A stretch of DNA of 64,000 nt from Klebsiella ornithinolytica NBRC 105727 = ATCC 31898 (GTDB taxonomy: Bacteria > Pseudomonadota > Gammaproteobacteria > Enterobacterales > Enterobacteriaceae). The stretch's first letter is position 1. Every line of letters begins with the position of its first letter. Position numbers and translations under genes: made by a program. Positions 51,696 through 60,143 of this stretch are shown one piece after another. The stretch spans positions 682,001 to 746,000 of the forward strand of contig NZ_BCYR01000002.1 in assembly GCF_001598295.1 (NCBI RefSeq), given 5' to 3'. Under the pieces are notes generated by a model. That model ran no database searches. It was not told the DNA's origin and was given only the letters and a program-made list of their open reading frames with translations.

Positions 51696-53570
51696 TCAAT
51701 AGTTCATGGGCGTAATAATTCTCCCGTTATTCTCAACGTTGTAAGTTTTTCGCTCGCCTTTATCGTTAGTCATAACGATCTCCAGCTTGATCGGTTGTTC
51801 TGTGAAAGCGTCTTTCAGAGAGCGGGTTATATTGTCGGTCATGGCGTTAATGTCACTGTCTCCGTCCGCCGGTGCCAGTATGGAGGGTGATCTTCCTCCA
51901 CCTCCGGCACCAGAGATGACATCCCGACGCTGCTGCGTCAACCTTTCCGGGCTTCTTAGTCCAGACCACCGATCATCCATAATGGCTGACTGTATCGCGC
52001 TTTTTAGCTGTTCTTCCGTATAGGGCTGCGAACCCTGTTCATGCTGAATCATTGAGGCCATCAATGCCTTAAGGACTTCTGGGTTATGAAGGTCGAGCCG
52101 CTGCTCTGCGCCATATCCAGTTCTGGAGGTCACATCGTCGATATATGCACGCGTATTGTTTTCAGAGCGTGGGGCATATGTATGAATAAAGCCTCTTGGC
52201 GTGTTGTTTCCTCGATCGCCATAAAGCATCAGTTGGCGCGCCATCGCTGACAGGCCATCAGCATCACTGGCGAATGTTGAAAATTCACCGCTCTTACCGG
52301 TTGAGTTAGATGCGGCTTTCAGGTTTCCAGGATTATGATTTCGAAATCCCGGTGTGTTTTTACCGGACGGGTTATAGGGAATCAGGCCTCGTGCAGGTGC
52401 AGGTCGTGTGATAGCGTTAACATCATCATTCAGTTGCCGGTATCGGTCCTGATTATAAAAATACTGGTGATACTTCTTCCTTGTCTCATCGGTCATCACG
52501 CCAGCAGTCAGTTGGTTTTTTTCATTCCCGTTGAGGCGTTTCTGAAATTCGGGGTCTGCAAGAGCCCTGCGCATCAGTTCCGAATCATCGCCTTTGTTTT
52601 GTCCGGCGAAGCGGCTCATGGAAATGTTGTCGAAATTATTCGCCAGCATATCCGTGAAGCCGTTAACCATATCAGTCAGGCCGTTATTATCGAGAGAGGC
52701 ATAAATTTTACGCTCAACCTTCGATTTGAACCCATCCCATGAGGCACTCGCTTCCTTAACCGCAACATCAAAGTTGGTCAGTTGCTGGTTAAGTGCAGGG
52801 TCTACTGTCAGGCCCACTTTGTCCGCTTTGGCCAGCAGACCGGCATACTTCGAGCCTTCACGCAACAGTGTCAACATTTCAGGAGTTAGCCCCATGGCAT
52901 TAGCAAACGACTTCTGCTGATCAGGGCGAAGCTTGGGAAAAATCTTCGCGATGGATTCAAGCGTCTTTAGCGCATTAACCGAACCATCTTTATTTTTCTC
53001 AATTTGCGCGCCTATCTGTGCCATAGCAGACATAACACCAGCATTCCCCGCACTATTCGCCTCGTTGAGTGATCTAAAGATTCCCTCAATTGAAGAAGCA
53101 GCGCTTTCGCTATCGGCCCCCACAAGCTGAAGGGCACCGGAAAGGCGGGAAAAATCCTGAACGCTCATCGCGGTGTTTTTCGCATGGGTGTCAAGGTCAT
53201 AAGCGCCCCGAGCTGCCTCCTTGTAACTCTCTGCAAGCTTGCCTGTTGCGTAAGCCACGCCACCGACGGCCCCAACGACTCCACCCGCCAGCCCCATTCC
53301 GGCAATTTTAGACGACATCTCCCCCACTATTTTTAATGGAGGGATCATGTCACCGATAAACTGAACGTTATCACGGGCCGTGCTGGCCATAATATCCAGT
53401 CTGGAATTGTATCCGTTCAGCCCGTCGAGCGTTTCCTGACCACCCAATTGCAGGCCCTTGCGGGTCTTCTCCAGTTGCGGTTCGAGATCACGAACGGCCT
53501 CATCGATGCGCGCAATCACCTCGCTGACATGATCGCCGGCCACCAGCTCAAAATCGAATGAATTACTCAT
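51696..53570 (-). CDS. Phage tail tape-measure protein with C-terminal lysozyme-like domain
   Basis: A 624-residue protein. The N-terminal part (about 1-330) has heptad-rich helices, a hydrophobic Gly/Ala patch (MGLAGGVVGAVGGVAYATG) and the pattern LGADSESAASSIE-type/PDQQKSFANAMGLTPEMLTLL seen in tape-measure proteins. The C-terminal part contains GFRNHNPGNLKAA and HTYAPRSENNT, resembling P5-type virion-associated muramidases that help DNA entry. It is short for a tape measure. It starts by overlapping the upstream gene as ATGA. No other tail structural gene is visible. Confidence 0.72.
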   Translation of the reverse strand: MSNSFDFELVAGDHVSEVIARIDEAVRDLEPQLEKTRKGLQLGGQETLDGLNGYNSRLDIMASTARDNVQFIGDMIPPLKIVGEMSSKIAGMGLAGGVVGAVGGVAYATGKLAESYKEAARGAYDLDTHAKNTAMSVQDFSRLSGALQLVGADSESAASSIEGIFRSLNEANSAGNAGVMSAMAQIGAQIEKNKDGSVNALKTLESIAKIFPKLRPDQQKSFANAMGLTPEMLTLLREGSKYAGLLAKADKVGLTVDPALNQQLTNFDVAVKEASASWDGFKSKVERKIYASLDNNGLTDMVNGFTDMLANNFDNISMSRFAGQNKGDDSELMRRALADPEFQKRLNGNEKNQLTAGVMTDETRKKYHQYFYNQDRYRQLNDDVNAITRPAPARGLIPYNPSGKNTPGFRNHNPGNLKAASNSTGKSGEFSTFASDADGLSAMARQLMLYGDRGNNTPRGFIHTYAPRSENNTRAYIDDVTSRTGYGAEQRLDLHNPEVLKALMASMIQHEQGSQPYTEEQLKSAIQSAIMDDRWSGLRSPERLTQQRRDVISGAGGGGRSPSILAPADGDSDINAMTDNITRSLKDAFTEQPIKLEIVMTNDKGERKTYNVENNGRIITPMNY

Positions 53571-54049
53571 GCTTCCTCCACCAGCGAATTAACGCTATTG
53601 GCGATGTCATCAAACGTAATGGGCTCTACAAACTTCTCCAGCGCCGACAGAGCAGCATTAAAACCAGCACGATAGCCATTAGTGTCACCGTTAATCATGC
53701 TGTGCTGGAATGCCGCCATGTTCTGGTCTTCGGCATCAAGGAGTTCCCAGCCAGGATAAGCATTCTCCATGACTCGCCGGGTAAAAAGGCTAAGCTGTCG
53801 AACACTGCCCTGTAGTCTGCCGATGGCCCGCTGGTGTGGTATCCCTTCAGCGATAAGATGAAGTGCCTGTATCGGGTTTTGTTTGGCCTCCCTGCTCACC
53901 GCGATCAGGTGCGCATCGGAGTGGCGACATTCAGAGGGTTGCTCCTCTTCAACAGACTGCTGAAGCCGGTGCATACGCTGCATACGGCGCCCGGAAAAGC
54001 CATATACCTGCGCATCGTGCTGCGGCTGATTGAGGTGCTGAAAGTTCAT
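53567..54049 (-). CDS. Hypothetical late-block protein, paralogue of the next gene
   Basis: About 160 residues starting MNFQHLNQPQHDAQVYG after GGTGAG; GTG codons a little upstream are alternatives. The region from VSREAKQNPIQALHLI through VMENAYPGWEL and GDTNGYRAGFNAALSALEKF aligns with the neighbouring 258-residue protein. It is translationally coupled to the tape-measure gene. Position suggests a tail-assembly or chaperone role, but no family was recognised. Confidence 0.7.
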   Translation of the reverse strand: MNFQHLNQPQHDAQVYGFSGRRMQRMHRLQQSVEEEQPSECRHSDAHLIAVSREAKQNPIQALHLIAEGIPHQRAIGRLQGSVRQLSLFTRRVMENAYPGWELLDAEDQNMAAFQHSMINGDTNGYRAGFNAALSALEKFVEPITFDDIANSVNSLVEEA

Positions 54050-54069
54050 AACGCTCACCACCGCACCTC

Positions 54070-54846
54070 TCAGAGAGGAATCTGTGATTTAAGGTGCTCA
54101 GCTTCACGTGCCGGCCCTTCAATCTTGCCATTAACGCGACGGGTATCTCCCGGCAAGCTCACGCCCGTTGCACGGATACGGTCGTTGCGACGTGCAGCAG
54201 CCTGCGCGACTTCCTCCTGGTACTCTTTATCAGCTTTACGGCGGGCATTCACATTTTCAGAGGACATAGGGTCTTGACCGTTTAATACTTTAGTTACCCT
54301 GGCAGCTATCGCCTCAGCCTCATCCTTTGTCAGAGGCTCTTCCATTTTTTTCAATGCCTTGATAGCGCTAATCTGAGCAGCACCGTAACCATTTGCGTCA
54401 CGGTTCTGTGTCGAAAACGTCAGCGCTGTTCGGGCTTTCTCTTCATCGTCCTGAAATTCCCAGGTTGGATCGTTCTCTTCCATAAATTTCTGGGTGAAAA
54501 CGGAAAGCGCCCTCGGCGATGAGGCCAGTTGCAGCTTTATTTTCTTCGAAGATAGCTTTGTTTCTTTCAGCAAACGAACGGCCAGAACCGGGTTGTTCTT
54601 AGCCTCATTAGACACAGCGACATTGTGACCGCGGCTGTGTTGGTTGGGGCGGTATACCTGAATATCGTCACTATCCTGTTTCGCTGGCTCATTACCGTTA
54701 TCGGACTCGCCTTTCGTTTTGGTTTTGCCTGACAGATGCGAGAAATCGAACATGGATGGTTTTTCCTCAGATAGTTGGGGCTGTTTTTTCTTACCTTTCG
54801 TACCGAACGCTGTTCGCGCCCATGTGGGTAATTTCATTAACGGCAT
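54070..54846 (-). CDS. Hypothetical late-block protein (258 aa), paralogue of the preceding entry
   Basis: Starts MPLMKLPTWARTAFGTKGKK after GGAGA. The N-terminal 85 residues are polar, Lys/Glu/Ser rich and probably disordered. VSNEAKNNPVLAVRLLKE, FMEENDPTWEF and RDANGYGAAQISAIKALKKM match the smaller neighbour. The C-terminus is highly charged. It ends 20 bp before the paralogue start. Function unknown. Confidence 0.7.
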   Translation of the reverse strand: MPLMKLPTWARTAFGTKGKKKQPQLSEEKPSMFDFSHLSGKTKTKGESDNGNEPAKQDSDDIQVYRPNQHSRGHNVAVSNEAKNNPVLAVRLLKETKLSSKKIKLQLASSPRALSVFTQKFMEENDPTWEFQDDEEKARTALTFSTQNRDANGYGAAQISAIKALKKMEEPLTKDEAEAIAARVTKVLNGQDPMSSENVNARRKADKEYQEEVAQAAARRNDRIRATGVSLPGDTRRVNGKIEGPAREAEHLKSQIPL

Positions 54847-54872
54847 TGGTTTCTCCTTTACAGGCGGTAGCG

Positions 54873-55049
54873 TTACTTCTTGCCCGACTCATGCCGGTTG
54901 ATGCCCTGACGCAAAAGGTGACGCGCTAGTTCCTGAATGCTTGGGGCTGCACCTACGGTAGAACGTCGGCATTCATCTTCCCGGAGGCGCTGCAACCCTT
55001 CGAGAATAGGCAGATCGACAAGAATCGGCTTTTTGCTGGTTACTGCCAT
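54873..55049 (-). CDS. Small ribbon-helix-helix-like protein (58 aa)
   Basis: Reads MAVTSKKPILVDLPILEGLQ and ends RQGINRHESGKK, with a strong AGGAGG site. The short beta-like start (PILVDLP) followed by two helices suggests an Arc/MetJ-type DNA-binding protein, but with low certainty. It is the first gene of the leftward late-like block (then the 258-aa, 160-aa and tape-measure genes), so it may regulate that block. Confidence 0.6.
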   Translation of the reverse strand: MAVTSKKPILVDLPILEGLQRLREDECRRSTVGAAPSIQELARHLLRQGINRHESGKK

Positions 55050-55311
55050 TTTTTTGACCTCCTAACGCTGGTTAAACATACAGACTTCATTTATATGGGT
55101 TTAACTTACGATCAGTATAGTAAATCGTCAAGATAAAATATTTTAATTAAAAGGGAGTGCAAAGTTCATAACGGCATAATGAATGCGCTTGTTAATGGAG
55201 GTGAGGAAGGAGGTTTCGGTGCCGGTAAAGCGCCAGCTCAGCGGCTACGCACTGATACTGCCAAACCACTGATTGCTGAACGGGAAAAGGAATCTGTGCG
55301 AATTTGCACAG
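55050..55311. other. Non-coding gap with a dyad
   Basis: A 262-bp stretch. The part next to the small RHH-like gene (55080-55165) is AT-rich and likely holds its promoter. CTGTGC-GAATTT-GCACAG (55294-55311) is a perfect dyad next to the IS remnant. I saw no ORF with support. Confidence 0.5.
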
Positions 55312-55542
55312 TTATGAAAGAGGTCTAGTATTGATGGCGGGAGTCGGGGTATTACCCTTATCCTTCAGCACTTCCCTGGCATAACTTCCCCAGCCATCGC
55401 TTGTTATGATGCCGATAATAAATGCAGTGAACAGAGCCAGCAGTTCACGACAGCGGAACCGGTCACGGCCTTTAGGATTCTGCCCGTGACCATAAACCTG
55501 AGCAGACTGACAACGGGGAGAACGAACAATAACGCTGGCCAT
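55312..55542 (-). pseudogene. Internally deleted IS1-family transposase remnant (insA' fused to 'insB)
   Basis: The 76-codon frame begins like IS1-type InsA (CPxCQS-like motif, here MASVIVRSPRCQSAQVYGHG, then KGRDRFRCR). It then jumps to InsB sequence, ELLALFTAFIIGIITSDGWG and SYAREVLKDK, before diverging. About two thirds of a normal 768-bp IS1 is missing, and neither terminal repeat is clear. Recombination between the short CGTGA-type sequence shared by insA and insB would explain the fusion. The InsA first cysteine is already changed to serine. Not expected to encode active transposase. Confidence 0.75.
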
Positions 55543-55751
55543 GAGAAAAGCTCAAAAGAAAGCATTATATATCAATTCAAATAATTAGAGGCGTTGCCGC
55601 CAGAGTAAACATTCTGTTTGTTGGCGATCCAAAATGAATGGCGGGATAAAAATATTCTGATATCAGGGGGTACTTATTACTCATGAATAATTAAAATTCG
55701 CTGAAAGTTAACATTATTTTCGCGGAGCCCTTTCGGACTCCGCGGATTATT

Positions 55752-57974
55752 TTATTTTAACATTAACTTCACTTTTCGGGCTACCCGGCGAACCAGACTG
55801 GTGCCTCGTTTTGCGCCCTGGACATGAATTGCTTCATACAGAGCATTAAAGCGGTCATGGGCCCAACCATCTCTCTGCTGAGAAATAAGACCATCAACCT
55901 TATTATTTAAAAGTTGTAACTCATTACTGACAGAATGACCGCCATTAATGCTGCGCAACCGACTCACTTCGCTCTCAAGCTCATGAATTTTTTCGAGGTA
56001 GGAAGGCACCAAGCCCATTGCATAGTTATATTTAACATTCTCGTCCATAAATGGACGAAAACTACGGTAGTTGTTTTTGCTCTTATTTCCACTTAACAAC
56101 ATACCGGAGTTTGCAACTCTATACCAAAATAGAGGTTCCGGGACGACTTGCAATTTATATCCCTGTAACGATACTTTGGCAAAAAACTCCCAGTCTTCAT
56201 GACCTAAACCGTAATCCTCAGTAAATCCGCCCACTTTTTCGAAAACTTCTTTTCTGATCAGCGCATTAGCATCACCAAAGCAGTTGCTAAAGCTAGCGAT
56301 ATTTAAATCAGGTCCTAACGGAAGCCAGCAGTGCGTCATTTTACGGAACGGAGAAGGAAACTCCTCACCAAAAATAAGATCGCTTGGAGTGGTTAACACG
56401 TCGGCCCCGGAGTTTAATGCTACCGTAACAAACGTTTCCACCTCAAAAGGCTTAGCAACATTATCATCATCCATAAACATCAGATATTCGCCGGAGGCGT
56501 GTCGCGCAGCCAAATTCCTTGCAGCGCCCAGATAGTTATTAGAACTACGGACGATTTTCCAGCCTCGTGAGTTAAAGTCATTCTCGATGAGATTCAAATA
56601 ACGATGAGACTCTTCTGTCGTGCTTCCATCATCGACCAGGATGACCTCAATATTTTGGTACGTCTGAGATTTTATTGAGGCGAGTGCTTGCTGGAGCAAA
56701 TGGTGACGTTCGAAGTGAGTGATACACACGCTAACTAACGGGCTGTTAGCTTCATCGATTTTCTTGAATACGCAGTTGTTTTTTCGTTCAACTGCGGAAA
56801 ACCAGGCTTCTTTGATATTTCCTTGTGATTCAACAAGCCCTGGTTTGATATTTATATTTTTTAAGCGATAGTGAATTTTACCATATAAATCGACAGGTGT
56901 AGGAGTAAACAAAACCTCCGAATGATGTTCCTGCGGAATAAGTTCTGGAATTCCGCCAACGTTTGAGGCGAGAAAATTAACGTTATTAATCAAGCATTCA
57001 TAAACGGTAAAGGGTGAGTTTTCTACAAGCGATGGGATGATGACTAATACATTTTTTCTTTTTATGTATTCGTTAGCATTGGTACGATCATAATCGCTGA
57101 TGATATTAACTGCGAGCCCCAAATTTTTAGTCTGATTCATAATATAGGTAAATGAATCAGTTTTCCCCATAGTGACATTTTTTCCGAGGAAGGTTACACC
57201 AGAGATGGTCTCTTTATCTTCGTCAGATAGTTTTCTTAATGCGCGGAGGAATATATCAAGCCCTTTACGGGTTTCAAGCCGGCCGAAAAATACAAGCTCA
57301 ACGCCAGAAATTGGTTTTTCATTTGTTTTAACTATAACATCGCTTCTCGTTTCAAACCCTTGAAATGGCTCACAATTTAAAATTACATGGCGTTCTTCAG
57401 GAACATTCCAGTGCTTACTTAACATCCAGTCAATTAAATACTGAGACGGACTAACAACTTCATCTGCCATCTCAACCACCATTTTCTCCATATAATAGAG
57501 TTCAAGATGATTCTGATCATATGGGAGCTGGTAATTACCTTCATCAGCCCATAACGTTGAGCTGTGAGTATTTACAATGAACTTCGTGCTTTCAAAATCA
57601 GTACCATTCTTTTTACTTAATAAAGTGTAATAGAGATCTGCCTGCCATTCACAAGAAATAACAGTGTCATAGATATTATTTTCTTTCAACCACAGCAAAA
57701 TTGAATAGCTTTTCCTTCTAAAATAAGGCGCATCAATATTAATCTCTTTTACCAGCCCGGTGCTTAGCAGATTGATACCAAAGGTACTATAAATACGTGA
57801 CCAGTCGCTAAATTTTGATACAGATGATTCCGAATAGTCACCACATGTATACAATACATCGACATCATACCCTTTTTTTGCCAAAGTAGTGGCAAGGGCA
57901 GTGAAAGCAGTACCAATGCCGCCGTTACGGACAGGCCCCTCAATGTCCGGCGTCATTATAAGAACTTTCTTCAT
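55752..57974 (-). CDS. Bifunctional glycosyltransferase (GT4 + GT2)
   Basis: A 740-residue cytoplasmic protein. The N-terminal GT-B/GT4 domain (about 1-400) has NGGIGTAFTALATTLAKKGY, FFGRLETRKGLDIFLRAL and the E-x7-E-like PSLVENSPFTVYECL. The C-terminal GT-A/GT2 domain (about 410-640) has VSVCITHFERHHLLQQALAS, ILVDDGSTTEES and the DxD motif MFMDDDN. A short coiled coil (about 655-695) and a basic tail follow. It probably adds two sugars to a surface glycan. The DNA is clearly AT-richer than the chromosome, indicating acquisition. It is divergent from the pyruvyl transferase gene. Confidence 0.85.
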   Translation of the reverse strand: MKKVLIMTPDIEGPVRNGGIGTAFTALATTLAKKGYDVDVLYTCGDYSESSVSKFSDWSRIYSTFGINLLSTGLVKEINIDAPYFRRKSYSILLWLKENNIYDTVISCEWQADLYYTLLSKKNGTDFESTKFIVNTHSSTLWADEGNYQLPYDQNHLELYYMEKMVVEMADEVVSPSQYLIDWMLSKHWNVPEERHVILNCEPFQGFETRSDVIVKTNEKPISGVELVFFGRLETRKGLDIFLRALRKLSDEDKETISGVTFLGKNVTMGKTDSFTYIMNQTKNLGLAVNIISDYDRTNANEYIKRKNVLVIIPSLVENSPFTVYECLINNVNFLASNVGGIPELIPQEHHSEVLFTPTPVDLYGKIHYRLKNINIKPGLVESQGNIKEAWFSAVERKNNCVFKKIDEANSPLVSVCITHFERHHLLQQALASIKSQTYQNIEVILVDDGSTTEESHRYLNLIENDFNSRGWKIVRSSNNYLGAARNLAARHASGEYLMFMDDDNVAKPFEVETFVTVALNSGADVLTTPSDLIFGEEFPSPFRKMTHCWLPLGPDLNIASFSNCFGDANALIRKEVFEKVGGFTEDYGLGHEDWEFFAKVSLQGYKLQVVPEPLFWYRVANSGMLLSGNKSKNNYRSFRPFMDENVKYNYAMGLVPSYLEKIHELESEVSRLRSINGGHSVSNELQLLNNKVDGLISQQRDGWAHDRFNALYEAIHVQGAKRGTSLVRRVARKVKLMLK

Positions 57975-58072
57975 TGTAATCTTTCCTTAGTAACCTAGAC
58001 TTTTCTATAATAATGAGTGAGTTGAAATAGTATAAGATAGCAATCGGTAGCGTCTGTTAAACAGGATAAAAA

Positions 58073-58882
58073 ATGGCCAATGCAGAGTTAAAATTTGATT
58101 TATTTCTAAAATCCTATCACCCATCACATCGATTTGTCTATAAGGCAAACCCTGGTAATGCTGGTGATGGCGTGATTGCATCTGCGACGTATGACTTTTT
58201 CGAACGAAATGCTCTTACCCACATCCCTTACAGAGATGACGAGCGCTACAACTCTGATACTGATATTTTAATTTTTGGCGGCGGAGGAAACCTGATAGAA
58301 GGATTGTATTCTGAAGGTCGTGATTTTATCCAGAATAATATTAACAAATTTCATAAAGTAATAATCATGCCGTCGACAATCAGAGGGTATAGCGATTTAT
58401 TCACCAACAACATTGATAAGTTAATTGTTTTTTGCCGAGAAAATACCACTTTCGATTATATTAAATCTCTCAACTACGAAAAAAACAAGAACGTATTCAT
58501 TACTGATGACATGGCATTTTATCTCGATCTTAGTAAGTACCTGTCACTTAAACCTGTCTATAAAAAACAAGTCAATTGCTTCAGAACGGACTCCGAATCG
58601 CTAACTGGAGACTATAAAGAAAACAATCATGACATTTCGCTCACTTGGAACGGCGACTATTGGGATAATGAATTTCTGGCGCGCAACTCTACCCGTTGCA
58701 TGATAAACTTTCTTGAAGAGTATAAAATTGTCAACACCGACAGACTGCATGTGGCAATTTTAGCATCTCTGCTTGGCAAAGAAGTAAACTTTTATCCTAA
58801 CTCATACTACAAAAATGAATCCGTTTATAATTTTTCACTTTTAAATCATTATCCAAAAACATGCTTTATTACGACAAGTTGA
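58073..58882 (+). CDS. Polysaccharide pyruvyl transferase family protein
   Basis: A 269-residue member of the WcaK/CsaB (PF04230) family. GNAGDGVIASATYDFF, ILIFGGGGNLIEG, KVIIMPSTIRG and the C-terminal VNTDRLHVAILASLLGKEV are the family motifs in order. It would transfer pyruvate to a sugar hydroxyl, adding negative charge to a surface polysaccharide. AT-rich; 98 bp from the divergent glycosyltransferase start. It shares a hairpin terminator with the convergent DUF1796 gene. Confidence 0.85.
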   Translation: MANAELKFDLFLKSYHPSHRFVYKANPGNAGDGVIASATYDFFERNALTHIPYRDDERYNSDTDILIFGGGGNLIEGLYSEGRDFIQNNINKFHKVIIMPSTIRGYSDLFTNNIDKLIVFCRENTTFDYIKSLNYEKNKNVFITDDMAFYLDLSKYLSLKPVYKKQVNCFRTDSESLTGDYKENNHDISLTWNGDYWDNEFLARNSTRCMINFLEEYKIVNTDRLHVAILASLLGKEVNFYPNSYYKNESVYNFSLLNHYPKTCFITTS

Positions 58883-58887
58883 AAAAT

Positions 58888-58909
58888 GCAGCGTATAATA
58901 ATACGCTGC
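58888..58909. terminator. Bidirectional terminator in the cargo
   Basis: GCAGCGTAT and ATACGCTGC form a perfect 9-bp stem around AATA between two convergent genes. A-rich and T-rich flanks give modest tails in both directions. Confidence 0.7.
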
Positions 58910-58916
58910 CTGAAAA

Positions 58917-59552
58917 TCACATAACAGCTACAGCATTATTAATTATTGCCTGCCAACCTTCACGCGAGTACTCATTAGCACGACTATAGTCTGCAAATCT
59001 ATCGATTACCGCAGTAAAAAAGTTATCAGTGACTTTAGTTATTTCACCGACCTTTGGACTATCCGCATAACTTTTCACGTACAGTATTTTACTGTTACCA
59101 TGTTTCTTAAACTCTTTTGAAAGCGCCAATACAACATCATCAATATTATTGCCATTACTTTTTACGACAAAAATTTTATTTTCATCAGCAAGGCTTTTCC
59201 TGAACTTGTCAGTTAAATACTTAATCTTGTCCATTTCTTTTTTATAAATAAGATTATTTTCTTGCTCAGAGTAACGCCAGTACCAGAAATCATTTATATT
59301 GTCGCTATACATTTCAGTATGAAAACAAATATCATGTTTTTGGTCAAGCACCATATCCTGCCAGGAAGGCAACAAGTTTTCATAAATATAAAAATCTGCA
59401 AAATCAGATTCTATTAAATTCAAAAGAGCATGATAATTTTTTATTAATGTCCAGCGAAATAAGCTTCCTTCATCATAACCTGACTCTCTTAGAAAAAAAG
59501 CAAACTCACAATTATCGCCAAGACTTTCGAAACGCTGTAATTTATTCATCAT
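58917..59552 (-). CDS. DUF1796 putative papain-like cysteine peptidase
   Basis: About 211 residues starting MMNKLQRFESLGDNCEFAFF. The SLGDNCEFAFFLRESG segment, with Cys in the N-terminal part, is the signature of the DUF1796 family. A likely His/Asp is in KHDICFHTEMYSDN. Such proteins are often found beside glycosyltransferases, where their role is unclear. A longer frame to 59633 lacks a ribosome-binding site. AT-rich like its two cargo neighbours. Confidence 0.75.
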   Translation of the reverse strand: MMNKLQRFESLGDNCEFAFFLRESGYDEGSLFRWTLIKNYHALLNLIESDFADFYIYENLLPSWQDMVLDQKHDICFHTEMYSDNINDFWYWRYSEQENNLIYKKEMDKIKYLTDKFRKSLADENKIFVVKSNGNNIDDVVLALSKEFKKHGNSKILYVKSYADSPKVGEITKVTDNFFTAVIDRFADYSRANEYSREGWQAIINNAVAVM

Positions 59553-59657
59553 TGTTTTCCAAATGGGTAATTGAATGATTATACAATACGGCACGTCTCT
59601 GTCGCCAGAAGCATTCCGTTTAAAACTGCGCATCTCAATTAGCTAGCGAAATACACA

Positions 59658-59813
59658 TCAGCTTACCTCCTGATCGATGGCTGGTGCCTGCATGAACCCA
59701 GCCACCAGCTCAGGGTGTTCCCTGGCATAGCCACTGCCAAACTGTTTATCTATTGCCTCCACAGCCTCACGCATCCAAAGGGCCGTGCTACCTACTGATT
59801 TCTTCTCAACCAT
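59658..59813 (-). CDS. Small satellite protein (51 aa)
   Basis: Reads MVEKKSVGSTALWMREAVEA and continues IDKQFGSGYAREHPELVAGF. This pattern, with a conserved YAREHPELV, resembles small proteins seen near P4-type replication modules. It lies between the cargo and the iteron origin. Function unknown. Confidence 0.6.
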   Translation of the reverse strand: MVEKKSVGSTALWMREAVEAIDKQFGSGYAREHPELVAGFMQAPAIDQEVS

Positions 59814-60143
59814 TCCGGCTTCCAGCATTTTTTCACCTCAGTTTGCTCTTTGTGAGATATAAAAAATAAAAGTTTTGCGTTTTCCTATCTACCCTGTCTA
59901 CCTGATTGTCTTCAGGCCAGTACTGGCGCGGGTTTCAGGCGGGTAGATAGCATTAATTTACTGCCTACCCTCTGTCTACCCAGAGGGGTTTTCTCTCTAC
60001 CCATCGGGTAGATAAGGTAGATAGCAGGTAGATAGTAGGTAGATAGTAATTCCCATGCTATCTACCCAACTTAACTTACTGTTTTATATTACTTAATAAC
60101 CCTTTTTCAACCATTGGGTAGATAGTAATGCATTTTAAAAATT
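59814..60143. other. Iteron-type replication origin
   Basis: Twelve copies or near-copies of GGTAGATAG lie within 59885-60125. Exact forward copies are at 59942, 60016, 60027, 60038 and 60117; 60007 has one mismatch. Exact reverse copies are at 59885 and 60058; near-copies on the reverse strand are at 59894, 59961, 59972 and 59993. The core 60007-60046 has 9-to-11-bp spacing, about one helix turn. An AT-rich tract (60067-60112) lies between the last two. The array abuts the 3' end of the helicase gene, as in P4/PICI replication modules. Confidence 0.85.

Noticed and set aside
55312..55542. A genuine new small protein gene.
   Set aside because: Its two halves correspond to separate parts of IS1-family insA and insB, so it is a deletion remnant.
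59885..60125. Possible CRISPR array from the repeated GGTAGATAG.
   Set aside because: The repeats are 9 bp, occur in both orientations, have no uniform spacers and lie beside a helicase gene without cas genes. They are iterons.
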